A DNA stretch of 14,729 bases, from positions 1 to 14,729 of the forward strand of contig DDED01000131.1 in assembly GCA_002336035.1 (NCBI GenBank), written 5' to 3'. The translations under genes were made by a program, and so were the position numbers. Each line of letters starts with the position of its first letter. The stretch's first letter is position 1. The notes under the pieces are model-generated. The model was not told the origin of the DNA and ran no database searches. It saw only the letters and a program-made list of their open reading frames with translations. This stretch comes from Cellvibrionales bacterium UBA1963. Lineage in GTDB: Bacteria; Pseudomonadota; Gammaproteobacteria; Pseudomonadales; UBA7434. Shown piece after piece: positions 1-7,974 of the stretch.

Positions 1-1043
1 TTTACACAGTCAATCGGTTGCTCCATTAAATCGCAGTAGCGCGAATCACAAATACTGGTCTTAGGCACAATGCCACTAGCGACTTGATCAATCACTAATT
101 CCAGTCGCTGCGCTGTCGCCTCGCCCACTAAAAACTCGTCAAATGCTGCGGCATTAAAGGGTTTGTTCGTTCTCATTTTATACAAACATGCCATCAAATT
201 CGTCGCCGAACCCATGCATTGAATTGGGTCGCGATGCGTCTGAATAATACGCGCATCGGGATAAATTTTGAGTAAGGTATCAAGCTTACTCTGATGCGCA
301 GGCGCTTTTAACAGCCACCGTTGGCGAGGATTTTTCCACTGCAACACTTGTAACATGATCTTATGCCACTCGTAGGCTGGCGTTAGATCAGCCTGCGCAT
401 GCCATGCCCCGTAATTATCAGACATGTGCAATGAAGCGATGTGATCGCTGATAAAACTGCCGGCCATGATTAAGCCGCACTCTGCGGGAATATCACCGGC
501 CATCTCATGGACAGTAGCAAATTCAGGCACAGTTCTATTCCATTGCGTAAAAAGTTGATGGGCCTTCTCGATCCGTGTGTCGGTTAAATAACTGTCTGTC
601 TCTGGTGGCGGTGTAGGTAGCATTGACTCCCACATTTTTGGCACCCCAACATCAGGGTCTTGTGCCAACACTTCAAATAAGATTGACGTGCCTGATCGGG
701 GCAAACCAACAATAAACATTGGCGCAGTAATTTTTTGCTCGAGAATTTCAGGATATTGCTTAGTCAACGCAGTGATTTGTAAACGTTGATCGAGCCAAAT
801 TAACAGATCATTACGTGCCATTAACCGACCAAATAGGGTTAATTCAGCCACCGTGTTTAAGTCATCACACAGCAGTTTTAGAGGTTGCTGCCAATAATCA
901 TCGCCAAAGTCATCCAGCCCAGCTTTAGTAGAGGCTGAATGGATAAGTGAGTGGTAATCTAAGGGGACTACCGAGGGCAAATCGAATGACTCGCCCTCTT
1001 GATTTGTCGTTATCAACCAGTCTGGATTCTGCGGATTACTCAT
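1..1043 (-). CDS. Sulfotransferase family protein, 3' end cut by window edge
   Basis: This is an open frame of about 347 codons with no stop before the left edge, so the C-terminus is missing. The start is the ATG at 1043-1041, preceded by AAAAGG (1056-1051) at 7 nt. The family signature is clear. A PAPS-binding P-loop reads PMFIVGLPRSGTS at residues 108-120, and the second PAPS-contact motif reads THRDP at 269-273, followed by a helical stretch. The N-terminal 100 residues are helix-rich and lack a signal peptide or membrane segment, so the protein is probably cytoplasmic. Members of this family transfer sulfate from PAPS to small acceptors. The acceptor cannot be read from sequence. It is divergent from the SDR at 1192, with a 148-bp shared upstream region. 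The family is sure; the substrate is unknown. Confidence 0.88.
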   Translation of the reverse strand, partial: MSNPQNPDWLITTNQEGESFDLPSVVPLDYHSLIHSASTKAGLDDFGDDYWQQPLKLLCDDLNTVAELTLFGRLMARNDLLIWLDQRLQITALTKQYPEILEQKITAPMFIVGLPRSGTSILFEVLAQDPDVGVPKMWESMLPTPPPETDSYLTDTRIEKAHQLFTQWNRTVPEFATVHEMAGDIPAECGLIMAGSFISDHIASLHMSDNYGAWHAQADLTPAYEWHKIMLQVLQWKNPRQRWLLKAPAHQSKLDTLLKIYPDARIIQTHRDPIQCMGSATNLMACLYKMRTNKPFNAAAFDEFLVGEATAQRLELVIDQVASGIVPKTSICDSRYCDLMEQPIDCV

Positions 1044-1050
1044 TACACAG

Positions 1051-1191
1051 CCTTTTAAGATTATTTTTTAATCGTGGTTTGTTTACAGCTTGGTCACGTG
1101 CCGTGCAGTAAGTAGGGCTATTAGCCTATAATCGGCAACCACCAGCAATATTTTATCACTTTAAACCATTACCACTAAAGAGAACATGACT
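1051..1191. promoter_or_regulatory. Divergent intergenic region with candidate promoter for the SDR operon
   Basis: A perfect TATAAT lies at 1127-1132 on the plus strand, about 60 nt before the SDR start. No good -35 is seen at 16-18 nt (the best is TGCAGT-like), so the promoter would need an activator or is only partly correct. A CACGTG palindrome lies at 1095-1100, just upstream, and GGCT-ATT-AGCC (1117-1127) overlaps the -10 edge. Either could be an operator. A short dyad, GATTA-ttttt-TAATC, at 1059-1073 lies next to the sulfotransferase ribosome binding site. These are visual matches only. Confidence 0.35.
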
Positions 1192-2025
1192 ATGGATTTA
1201 GAACTGAATAATAAAAACATTATCATCACAGGCGGTAGCGGCGGTATCGGCAGAGGTCTTGTTTTAGAATTCGCTAGAGAAGGTGCGAACGTGATTAGCG
1301 CATCACGTGATACCAAACAAGGTGCATTATTAGAGCAAGAAGCCATCAAACAACGCCTGACCGGCAAGGTGTTAGCCGTCGCAACCGACGTCACTGATCG
1401 CGCCTCGGTCGATGCCATGATACAACGCTGCCATGAACAATTTGGTTTAGTCGATGTATTGGTTAACAATGCCGGCGGCGTCTCACAACCTTCGGCTCTT
1501 GAAGAGCTCAGCGATGCCGATCGTGATTGGGAGAAAAAGCTGAATATCGATGGGGTTGTCAACTGCTGTCAAGCTGTCGCTAAAGATATGCTATCAAGAA
1601 GTGCTGGCAGTATTATCAACATCTCATCCAATTCATCACTCCTTGGTGAGGCAGCTGCAGGTATTGCCCACTATGGCGGCGTGAAGGGCTTTGTCAATTC
1701 TTTTTCTAAAAGTCTGGCGTGGGAATGGGCAAAGTCAGGGGTGCGAGTAAACAATATTTGTCCTGGCTGGATCGTACCCCACAATGAAGAAGACGTTGGC
1801 GAAGGCAGCTTTTGGAATCGATTCGGCTTTGAACAGATTGGCCGGCCCGATGATATGCAATCAGCACTGGAAAAAGGTACGCTGTTTAATATGAGCGGAC
1901 TTCCCATTCCAAGATTGGGCCGACCCAGTGACATCGCTAATCTCACCATGTTTTTAGCTTCAGATGTATCGAGCTATATTACTGGACAATTAATCAGTGT
2001 CAGCGGTGGCGCTTATATGCCTTAG
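1192..2025 (+). CDS. Short-chain dehydrogenase/reductase (SDR)
   Basis: This is a classical SDR of 277 aa, an NAD(P)-dependent oxidoreductase with a Rossmann fold. With numbering from the upstream ATG at 1186, the cofactor motif TGGSGGIG is at 15-22, Asp68 is in ATDVTD, NNAGG is at 94-98, the active-site Asn is near 120, the Ser is in INISSNSS near 147-148, and YGGVK supplies Tyr163 and Lys167. After PGW the substrate loop (about 197-240) is long and aromatic, ending in IPRLGRPSDI; this suggests a bulky substrate. AAAGAGA (1177-1183) lies 8 nt from ATG 1192 but only 2 nt from ATG 1186. MDLxL is also a common SDR beginning, so 1192 is preferred. The gene is 28 bp upstream of the DUF1214-like gene and probably cotranscribed. 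The substrate is unknown. Confidence 0.92.
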   Translation: MDLELNNKNIIITGGSGGIGRGLVLEFAREGANVISASRDTKQGALLEQEAIKQRLTGKVLAVATDVTDRASVDAMIQRCHEQFGLVDVLVNNAGGVSQPSALEELSDADRDWEKKLNIDGVVNCCQAVAKDMLSRSAGSIINISSNSSLLGEAAAGIAHYGGVKGFVNSFSKSLAWEWAKSGVRVNNICPGWIVPHNEEDVGEGSFWNRFGFEQIGRPDDMQSALEKGTLFNMSGLPIPRLGRPSDIANLTMFLASDVSSYITGQLISVSGGAYMP

Positions 2026-2053
2026 GGTAAAAAAAATCACAAAGGTAAGTTTT

Positions 2054-3253
2054 ATGAGCAATGATAATAATCAAAAAATCCGTCACGCTTGGCATCAATT
2101 CTGCGACGAACTTAAAGACAGCGGTGATCTTATATTTCGCGACGGCATACCTGACAATGAAATCACCCGCGCAACAGGAATGCGCTTGCTGGCTAGAAAT
2201 ATCTCTCTGGCCATGCAATTTGAGATGGAAAACAATGACCCTAAATTTCCAGAGATGCTGCATTATTTTGACCCACTGAGAAAACAAGGTGGTGACAATA
2301 CCGATGCACATTACAGCGGCTCTCCTATTAACGGCCAAGATTACTACCGTATTAGTGGGTACCGCGGCACCGCGCAGTATTTTGCAATTACGATTCTTGA
2401 AGATGGCAATACCCCTTGGGGGGGAGGCGTAGTCAACACTCGACTCGGTAAAGATTTGATCGTCGATGAAAGTGGTCGCTTTGAATTACTCATTGGGCCA
2501 AAGCAGCCTAACAATTTTGACGCCGAAAAAATCAATTGGATGGAAACTTCGACCGAATCTTACCGCATCACTTTTCGACAGTTCTTTGCAAACTGGTTAA
2601 AAGAAAAACCCATGGAAGCTGGTATTGAACGAGTGGGACAAGATAATCAAACGCCCTTATTTACCGCCGAAATACTCAGTGAAGGCTTAAAAAAAACCAG
2701 CCACTGGGTTAACTGGTCTACAACGTATTGGGCTGACATGATTGACAAATGGAAGGCTCAGCCCAATACATTTATGTCCTATGGCGAACTTGAAAAAAAC
2801 AAGATTGATTTTACACCTGGCGGCGCACCCATTATTGCTTATTGGAAGATACCTGCTGGCGAGGCTTTAATTCTGCGCGTAACGCCACCCGACGCTGATT
2901 ACTGGGCGGTGGAATTTGGTAACTATTGGTGGGAAACAATGGACTATCGCTACCGCTTTAGTAGCACTAACTGTCACCATGCAAAGCTTGATAATGAGGG
3001 TGTTCTAACTATCATTATCAGCCATGAAGATCTTGGCGCCACTAATTGGCTTGATCCCTGCGGACATGAAGAAGGTTACATTACTTACCGCTGGATTGGC
3101 AGCGACCATTACCCTAAGCCTAATGCAGAGCAACTAACAGTTGCAGCGCTAACAGCAACCTACCCTGAATTAATAAACCAAGTAGGGCAACAACAACGAG
3201 AAGATGAAATGCTAGAAAGAAGAGCCGGCATTAGGCAGCGATTCAAATCGTAA
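2054..3253 (+). CDS. DUF1214-like domain protein of unknown function
   Basis: The protein has 399 aa, no signal peptide and no membrane segment, and is rich in Trp and Tyr. The start is ATG 2054, with AAAGGTAAG (2041-2049) just upstream. The frame is open further up to 1997, but that part overlaps the preceding SDR and is not needed. The C-terminal part (about residues 270-375) resembles DUF1214: YWAVEFGNYWW, then an N-E-G-V-L-T-I-I-I-S-H strand, then TNWLDPCG and YRW. In that family a beta-sandwich ends with a GxLTIYIQ...NWLPAP pattern, and this match is from memory of the family. A catalytic role is not established. The position between an SDR and a crotonase-fold gene, all one strand and closely spaced, suggests a shared pathway. 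Long homopolymers occur in the gene (a run of seven G near 2420 and eight A near 2690), but the frame stays intact. Confidence 0.8.
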   Translation: MSNDNNQKIRHAWHQFCDELKDSGDLIFRDGIPDNEITRATGMRLLARNISLAMQFEMENNDPKFPEMLHYFDPLRKQGGDNTDAHYSGSPINGQDYYRISGYRGTAQYFAITILEDGNTPWGGGVVNTRLGKDLIVDESGRFELLIGPKQPNNFDAEKINWMETSTESYRITFRQFFANWLKEKPMEAGIERVGQDNQTPLFTAEILSEGLKKTSHWVNWSTTYWADMIDKWKAQPNTFMSYGELEKNKIDFTPGGAPIIAYWKIPAGEALILRVTPPDADYWAVEFGNYWWETMDYRYRFSSTNCHHAKLDNEGVLTIIISHEDLGATNWLDPCGHEEGYITYRWIGSDHYPKPNAEQLTVAALTATYPELINQVGQQQREDEMLERRAGIRQRFKS

Positions 3254-3313
3254 TTAACGTATGATCATTAACCATTACAGGTAACGAAAAAAACATAGGA
3301 ATCTAAAACAGAT

Positions 3314-4123
3314 ATGTCATTTATAAAAATCACTCATCCAAAAGAAGGCGTAGCCCTAGTGACGCTTAATCGTCCCGATCGAATGAACGCGATGGCCTTT
3401 GATGTCATGCAGCCTTTAAAAGAAGAGCTGGAAACTATTAGTTTTCGCAGTGATATTCGTCTCGTTATTTTAACCGGTGAAGGCAGTACTTTTTGTGCGG
3501 GTGCTGATCTACAAGACCCAGGCTATCTGCCAGTCTTTGATGGGCATACTATGCCACGGATAGCTTTGCGCGCTATGCGCGTACTGGACGATGTAATGAT
3601 GACCATTCGTGAAATGACGCAACCTGTTATTGCCGCAATTAACGGCCCTGCCGTCGGCGGCGGGTTTTGCTTGGCAATGGCTGCCGATTTGCGCATCGCC
3701 TCTGAGTCAGCATTTTTTCGCGCCGCTGGCATAAATAATGGTCTGACTTCGGCTGAACTGGGTCTAAGTTATTTATTACCACGGACGATTGGCATTACAC
3801 GCGCCAATGACATTATGTTAACTGGTCGCGATGTTGGCGCACAAGAGGCCGAACGCTTTGGCATTGTTTCGCGCGTATGCAGTGACGACAGCTTACTAGA
3901 GGAAAGCCTAACCCTGGCCGACAGCATCTTGCGTCATAGTCATATGGGCATTGAACAAACCAAAGCATTAATGAACGCCAGTATCGAAGCTGGTTCTCTG
4001 CATGGCCACATGCATCATGAGGGCATTACTCAATTATTTGTCCGAATGACCACTGATAATTTTCAAGAAGCCATTAAGGCTAGAAAAGACAATCGCGCTC
4101 CTGAATTTAAAGATCAAACCTAA
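3314..4123 (+). CDS. Enoyl-CoA hydratase/isomerase (crotonase) family protein with atypical active site
   Basis: The protein has 269 aa, a normal length for a single-domain crotonase that acts on acyl-CoA thioesters in the cytoplasm. The CoA/oxyanion-hole motifs are CAGADL (61-66) and GPAVGGGF (111-118). LTGRDVGAQEAERFGIVSRV (169-188) is the typical helix after the active site. Both classical hydratase glutamates appear to be absent. The GGGCE Glu aligns with Cys119, and the QPE Glu aligns with Gly139 in FRAAGI. Glu148 in LTSAELGLSYLLPR sits near the Asp used by dienoyl-CoA isomerases. The protein may therefore be an isomerase or other crotonase-fold enzyme, not a hydratase. AGGA (3297-3300) lies 13 nt before ATG 3314, which is long. 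It probably belongs to the SDR/DUF1214 operon, 60 bp downstream. Confidence 0.9.
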   Translation: MSFIKITHPKEGVALVTLNRPDRMNAMAFDVMQPLKEELETISFRSDIRLVILTGEGSTFCAGADLQDPGYLPVFDGHTMPRIALRAMRVLDDVMMTIREMTQPVIAAINGPAVGGGFCLAMAADLRIASESAFFRAAGINNGLTSAELGLSYLLPRTIGITRANDIMLTGRDVGAQEAERFGIVSRVCSDDSLLEESLTLADSILRHSHMGIEQTKALMNASIEAGSLHGHMHHEGITQLFVRMTTDNFQEAIKARKDNRAPEFKDQT

Positions 4124-4197
4124 GGCATGGGCATCCACACAATAAATTGATCCACTGCGCTGGTACGGCGTAAATAGTAAAACAGATACGACGTCTG

Positions 4198-4203
4198 TAT
4201 AGT
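4198..4203 (+). promoter_or_regulatory. Candidate -10 element upstream of hemL
   Basis: TATAGT lies 60 nt before the chosen hemL start, in the 140-bp gap after the crotonase gene. A short inverted repeat, ACAGA-TACGACG-TCTGT (4182-4198), abuts it and could be an operator. No convincing -35 is present at 16-18 nt. A TTGACA at 4241-4246 is too close to the start codon to serve hemL at this start. Confidence 0.25.
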
Positions 4204-4263
4204 GTTATGTTATCGGCTAGCACTTACATTGTAACATTAATTGACAACACCCTGGATAAGACC

Positions 4264-5562
4264 ATGCCTCTACTGCCTCGCCCTAATTCTGAAAAACTTT
4301 TTGATCAAGCCCAAGCATCGATACCTGGTGGGGTTAACTCACCCGTCAGAGCCTTTAAGGCAGTGGGTGGCACACCGCTATTTATACAGTCGGCAAAAGG
4401 GCCTTATATTATCGACAGTGATAACCATCAATACATCGATTACGTCCAATCTTGGGGGCCTATGATTTTAGGTCATGCACACCCAAAAGTGATTGCTGCC
4501 GTGCAAGAAAAAATGGCGCATGGACTGAGCTTTGGCGCACCCACTGAAATAGAAACCACTTTAGCTGAAAAAGTTAAATCTATTATTCCATCTATGGATA
4601 TGTTGCGCATGGTGAGTTCAGGAACAGAAGCCACTATGAGTGCAATTCGCCTCGCACGCGGCTTTACAGGACGCGACAAAATAGTGAAGTTCGAAGGTTG
4701 CTATCATGGCCACTCTGATTCACTGCTGGTAAAAGCCGGTTCAGGGGCGCTTACATTTGGCACCCCTAGCTCGCCCGGCGTACCCGCCTCACTTGTCAAA
4801 CACACACTCAATTTAACTTATAATGATATTGAGCAGGTTAGGCGCATTTTTGCAGATCAAGGTGAAACCATTGCCTGCATTATCGTAGAGCCGGTGGCAG
4901 GAAATATGAATTGCGTTCCACCGATTGAAGGGTTTTTAGAAGCGCTGCGGGAAGTCTGTGACGCGTCAGGTGCGATATTGATTTTTGATGAAGTTATGAC
5001 AGGGTTTCGTGTGCATCCACGAGGAGCACAAGGTCACTATCAAGTGACACCGGACTTAACCACTTTGGGGAAAGTGATCGGCGGAGGCATGCCGGTGGGG
5101 GCCTTTGGTGGCAAAAAAAATATTATGGAGCAACTGGCACCCATAGGACCCGTTTATCAAGCTGGCACACTTTCTGGCAATCCTGTCGCTATGGCAGCAG
5201 GCTTAGCGACACTGAATCAACTGGCGGATGATGACTTTTATCCGAAACTATTTCACGCTACCCAACAGTGGACCAGTGGCCTCGAGGGCATTGCAAAGAC
5301 TTGCAACATTCCTTTCACCACCAATCATGTGGGCAGCATGTTCGGAATTTTTTTTACTGACGTTCAAAAGGTCACACGCTACAGCGAAGTGATCAACACT
5401 AATACCGATCGATTTAACCAGTTTTTTCATGGCATGCTCGCTAATGGTGTTTATTTGGCGCCGGCAAGTTATGAAGCAGGCTTTGTTTCTGCCGCGCATA
5501 CCGCCGACATTATTGACCTGAGTTTAACCGCCGCCGAAAAGGTTATGAGCAAACTGAACTAG
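4264..5562 (+). CDS. hemL: Glutamate-1-semialdehyde 2,1-aminomutase
   Basis: HemL is a PLP-dependent enzyme that converts glutamate-1-semialdehyde to 5-aminolevulinate, the last step of the C5 route into heme and other tetrapyrroles. The 432 aa from ATG 4264 match the usual length. GGAT (4254-4257) is a fair ribosome binding site, and an upstream ATG at 4207 would add 19 residues that do not look like the family. Motifs in the 432-aa numbering are SIPGGVNSPVRAF near 19-31, SSGTEA (118-123) and YHGH from 147 for phosphate and ring contacts, IFDEVMTGFR with Asp252, and TLGKVIGGGMPVGAFGG with the PLP-binding Lys270. The gene stands alone between the crotonase gene and the exporter operon, with gaps of 140 and 132 bp, so it is probably transcribed independently. 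Identification is secure. Confidence 0.97.
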   Translation: MPLLPRPNSEKLFDQAQASIPGGVNSPVRAFKAVGGTPLFIQSAKGPYIIDSDNHQYIDYVQSWGPMILGHAHPKVIAAVQEKMAHGLSFGAPTEIETTLAEKVKSIIPSMDMLRMVSSGTEATMSAIRLARGFTGRDKIVKFEGCYHGHSDSLLVKAGSGALTFGTPSSPGVPASLVKHTLNLTYNDIEQVRRIFADQGETIACIIVEPVAGNMNCVPPIEGFLEALREVCDASGAILIFDEVMTGFRVHPRGAQGHYQVTPDLTTLGKVIGGGMPVGAFGGKKNIMEQLAPIGPVYQAGTLSGNPVAMAAGLATLNQLADDDFYPKLFHATQQWTSGLEGIAKTCNIPFTTNHVGSMFGIFFTDVQKVTRYSEVINTNTDRFNQFFHGMLANGVYLAPASYEAGFVSAAHTADIIDLSLTAAEKVMSKLN

Positions 5563-5592
5563 CCGCAGGCGACTAAATAGCTGGTTAATTCT

Positions 5593-5613
5593 TAAGTTGA
5601 TGTAATCAATTTA
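5593..5613 (+). repeat. AT-rich inverted repeat downstream of hemL
   Basis: A 9-bp stem with one G-T pair and a 3-nt GTA loop lies 30 bp after the hemL stop; its core is TTGAT-GTA-ATCAA. It is not followed by a T-tract, so it is a poor intrinsic terminator. It could be a protein-binding dyad or a transcript 3'-end hairpin. It is the only notable structure in the 132-bp hemL/exporter gap. Confidence 0.3.
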
Positions 5614-5694
5614 CAGTTTAAAACACCGCAAAATGCTGGTCTAAGCCTGCATAAATGTTTAGCATCCGTGTTGTGATTTTTATAAGGCGAGCTT

Positions 5695-7974
5695 ATGTGG
5701 CAAACAATTGCTGATAAATTAATTAACTGGCGGTATCTGAGCAGCATTCTTTTACTGTTAATTAGCGGCTGGCTGGCCGCTTCATTAGGTAACTTTGGCT
5801 TCAATGCCGATTTCCGTATTTTCTTTGATGATGACGACCCTCTGTTAATTGCTTATGAAAATATGGAGCAAGAATTTACTCATTCTTATACTCAAATATT
5901 TATCCTTGAAGCCAAAAATGGCGACCTGTTTAGCCCTGAGAAACTGGCCGCCATTCAGTGGTTTAATGATCAAGCCTGGCGACTTCCTTTTACCAGCCGC
6001 GTACTCTCTATTGCCAACCACCAACACACCATTGCTGATGGCGATGATTTATGGGTAGAAGACCTATTTGATCCTTATGCCGATAAAGACCCAGACTACA
6101 GTCAGCACATCAAAGATATCGTCCTAGCCGAACCCGAATTAAAGGATCGACTCATCAACAGTGCAGGCAATATAAGCTTAGTGATTGCTTATTTAAATAT
6201 TGCTGAAGAACAGCAAGACCAAAAACCAATGGTTATGCAGGCCAGTCGTGATTTGGCAGAAAAATTCTCCCAACTCCATCCATCTGTATCAGTAAAAATA
6301 AGCGGCCAATTAGCTGTCGATGCAAATATTGTAGAAATTGCTGAGCGAGACGCTATCAATGTTGAATTGCGAATGTTTTTTTGCTTACTGATTTTATTGG
6401 CTTTCTTTTTAAGATCAATTGCTGCAGTTGTGGCAAGTTTAATTATTATGGTTGTCAGTGTCGTCGCAGCGACAGGTTTTTTAGGGCTCGTCTATACCGA
6501 CTTTAATGGCATCAATATGAGTACGCCCTACATCGTGTATATGATGGCTATATTAGACTGCGTGCATATTTTATCGGCTTACTTTAGCCGGCTCAATCAA
6601 GGCATGGATAAATATTCAGCCATGAAGGATAGCCTGTCCAAAAACATGGAAGCATTATTGATTACTAGTTTAACGACTGCGGTCGGATTTTTAGCAATGA
6701 ACTTTGCTGACTCGCCGCCTTTTCGCGAGTTTGGAACGGCCACCGCCTTCGGTGTGATGTTTGCCTTTGTTGCCTCGGTCACACTTTTACCCGCCATCAT
6801 GCTGCTGCTACCCGGCAAGAAAGTCAGTCGCCCGCCCGTCTCAGGGCTTGTTAATCATTGCCAAGCGTTATTTAAACGCCACGGTAAAAAGTATTTACCC
6901 ATTGGCTGGTTAGTGATTGCAATTATGGTGCCTGCCGCTTTGTCGAACACCACTAATCATGAGTCAATGTCAGCCTTTCATAAGGATGCACCCATTCGTG
7001 TTGCAACTGAATACCTTGATCGCGAACTATCGGGCTCAGAACTGATTGATTATTTACTTCGCTCCACAGGGCCAGGTGATATCGTTGAGCCTGAATTTTT
7101 GCAAAGCGTTGATCGTTTCGCTACGTGGTTAGAACAGCAGCCAGAAGTGTTAAAAGTGAGTGGCTATCACCAAATCATCAAACGATTAAATAAAACCATG
7201 CACGGCGATGACCGAGATTACTATGTCATACCCGATGATAGACGGGCTATCGCGGAATATTTACTCGTATATGAGTCGAGTATTCCTGAAGAACTAGACT
7301 TACAGGATTCAATCAACATTGATAAAAGTGCTATTAGAGTCACTGCTATGATGGCGGCCCTTAGTAGTCAGGAAGTATTAGCCTTTAATCAGCGCGTGCT
7401 AAATAAACTTGCATTGGCAGGACCGGCGGTTACTAGCTTTGAATCTTCCAGCCCACCATTAATGATGGCTTATGTCGCTCAATCGAACATTCTCAGTATG
7501 TTACAAGGCTGCCTATTCGTCGCTGCGTTTGTTTGCCTTAGTATGATTATCGCTTTTCGTTCCATCAGGCTGGGCTTGCTCTGTATGATACCGAACTTAC
7601 TGCCGGCTATTGTTGCGTTTGGTCTTTGTGGATTATTTATCGGTGAAATCGACATGGGTACGGCCATGATTTTCAGTATGACGCTCGGTATAGTTGTTGA
7701 TGACACAATACATTTTGTGGTGAGTTATCGCCGCCAGCGATTGCAAGGCAACAGCCCTGAATTAGCTGTCGACAATACTTACGCTCTCGTAGGACGGGCC
7801 ATAATCATTACCAGTCTGGTTCTCTGTATTGGTTATTTAATTCCGGTCTTTACTGCTGAATTACGCATGAATGTACAAATGTATGCTCTGTCCGTTGTTT
7901 GCATTGCGACAGCAATGATCGCTGATCTATTCTTTTTACCCTCACTGTTAGTAAAAACAGATAAATACCAGTAA
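5695..7974 (+). CDS. RND superfamily exporter, MMPL type
   Basis: This is a 759-aa inner-membrane transporter. I count about 12 hydrophobic segments: one near 15-35, five between about 226 and 373, one near 402-416, and five between about 600 and 752. Two large periplasmic loops lie between (about 36-225 and 417-598). This is the duplicated RND/MMPL plan, shorter than HAE-type multidrug pumps (about 1,000 aa). The second half has GIVVDDTIHF (665-674), the acidic pair typical of proton-driven members. The equivalent in the first half is ILDCVHIL (286-293), with one Asp. AAGG (5684-5687) lies 7 nt before ATG 5695. No membrane-fusion protein or TolC-like gene is present; a beta-barrel and a LolA-like carrier follow. 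Members often move lipids or other hydrophobic molecules, but the cargo here is unknown. Confidence 0.92.
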   Translation: MWQTIADKLINWRYLSSILLLLISGWLAASLGNFGFNADFRIFFDDDDPLLIAYENMEQEFTHSYTQIFILEAKNGDLFSPEKLAAIQWFNDQAWRLPFTSRVLSIANHQHTIADGDDLWVEDLFDPYADKDPDYSQHIKDIVLAEPELKDRLINSAGNISLVIAYLNIAEEQQDQKPMVMQASRDLAEKFSQLHPSVSVKISGQLAVDANIVEIAERDAINVELRMFFCLLILLAFFLRSIAAVVASLIIMVVSVVAATGFLGLVYTDFNGINMSTPYIVYMMAILDCVHILSAYFSRLNQGMDKYSAMKDSLSKNMEALLITSLTTAVGFLAMNFADSPPFREFGTATAFGVMFAFVASVTLLPAIMLLLPGKKVSRPPVSGLVNHCQALFKRHGKKYLPIGWLVIAIMVPAALSNTTNHESMSAFHKDAPIRVATEYLDRELSGSELIDYLLRSTGPGDIVEPEFLQSVDRFATWLEQQPEVLKVSGYHQIIKRLNKTMHGDDRDYYVIPDDRRAIAEYLLVYESSIPEELDLQDSINIDKSAIRVTAMMAALSSQEVLAFNQRVLNKLALAGPAVTSFESSSPPLMMAYVAQSNILSMLQGCLFVAAFVCLSMIIAFRSIRLGLLCMIPNLLPAIVAFGLCGLFIGEIDMGTAMIFSMTLGIVVDDTIHFVVSYRRQRLQGNSPELAVDNTYALVGRAIIITSLVLCIGYLIPVFTAELRMNVQMYALSVVCIATAMIADLFFLPSLLVKTDKYQ

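Noticed and set aside
1161..1562. Antisense open frame opposite the SDR, and other frames opposite or offset within real genes
   Set aside because: They lie fully under well-supported genes, with no family features and low-complexity Ser/Ala/Pro-type composition.
1997..2053. Longer DUF1214-like protein starting inside the upstream SDR
   Set aside because: It would overlap the SDR end; ATG 2054 has a good ribosome binding site.
4207..4263. Longer HemL with 19 extra N-terminal residues
   Set aside because: The added residues do not resemble the family, and the start at 4264 gives the usual length with a ribosome binding site.
4241..4263. TTGACA as the hemL -35 element
   Set aside because: A 17-nt spacer would put the -10 on the start codon.
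5564..5650. GCAGGC...GCCTGC pair around the hemL/exporter gap as a hairpin
   Set aside because: The arms are about 75 bases apart and only 6 bp long; likely chance.
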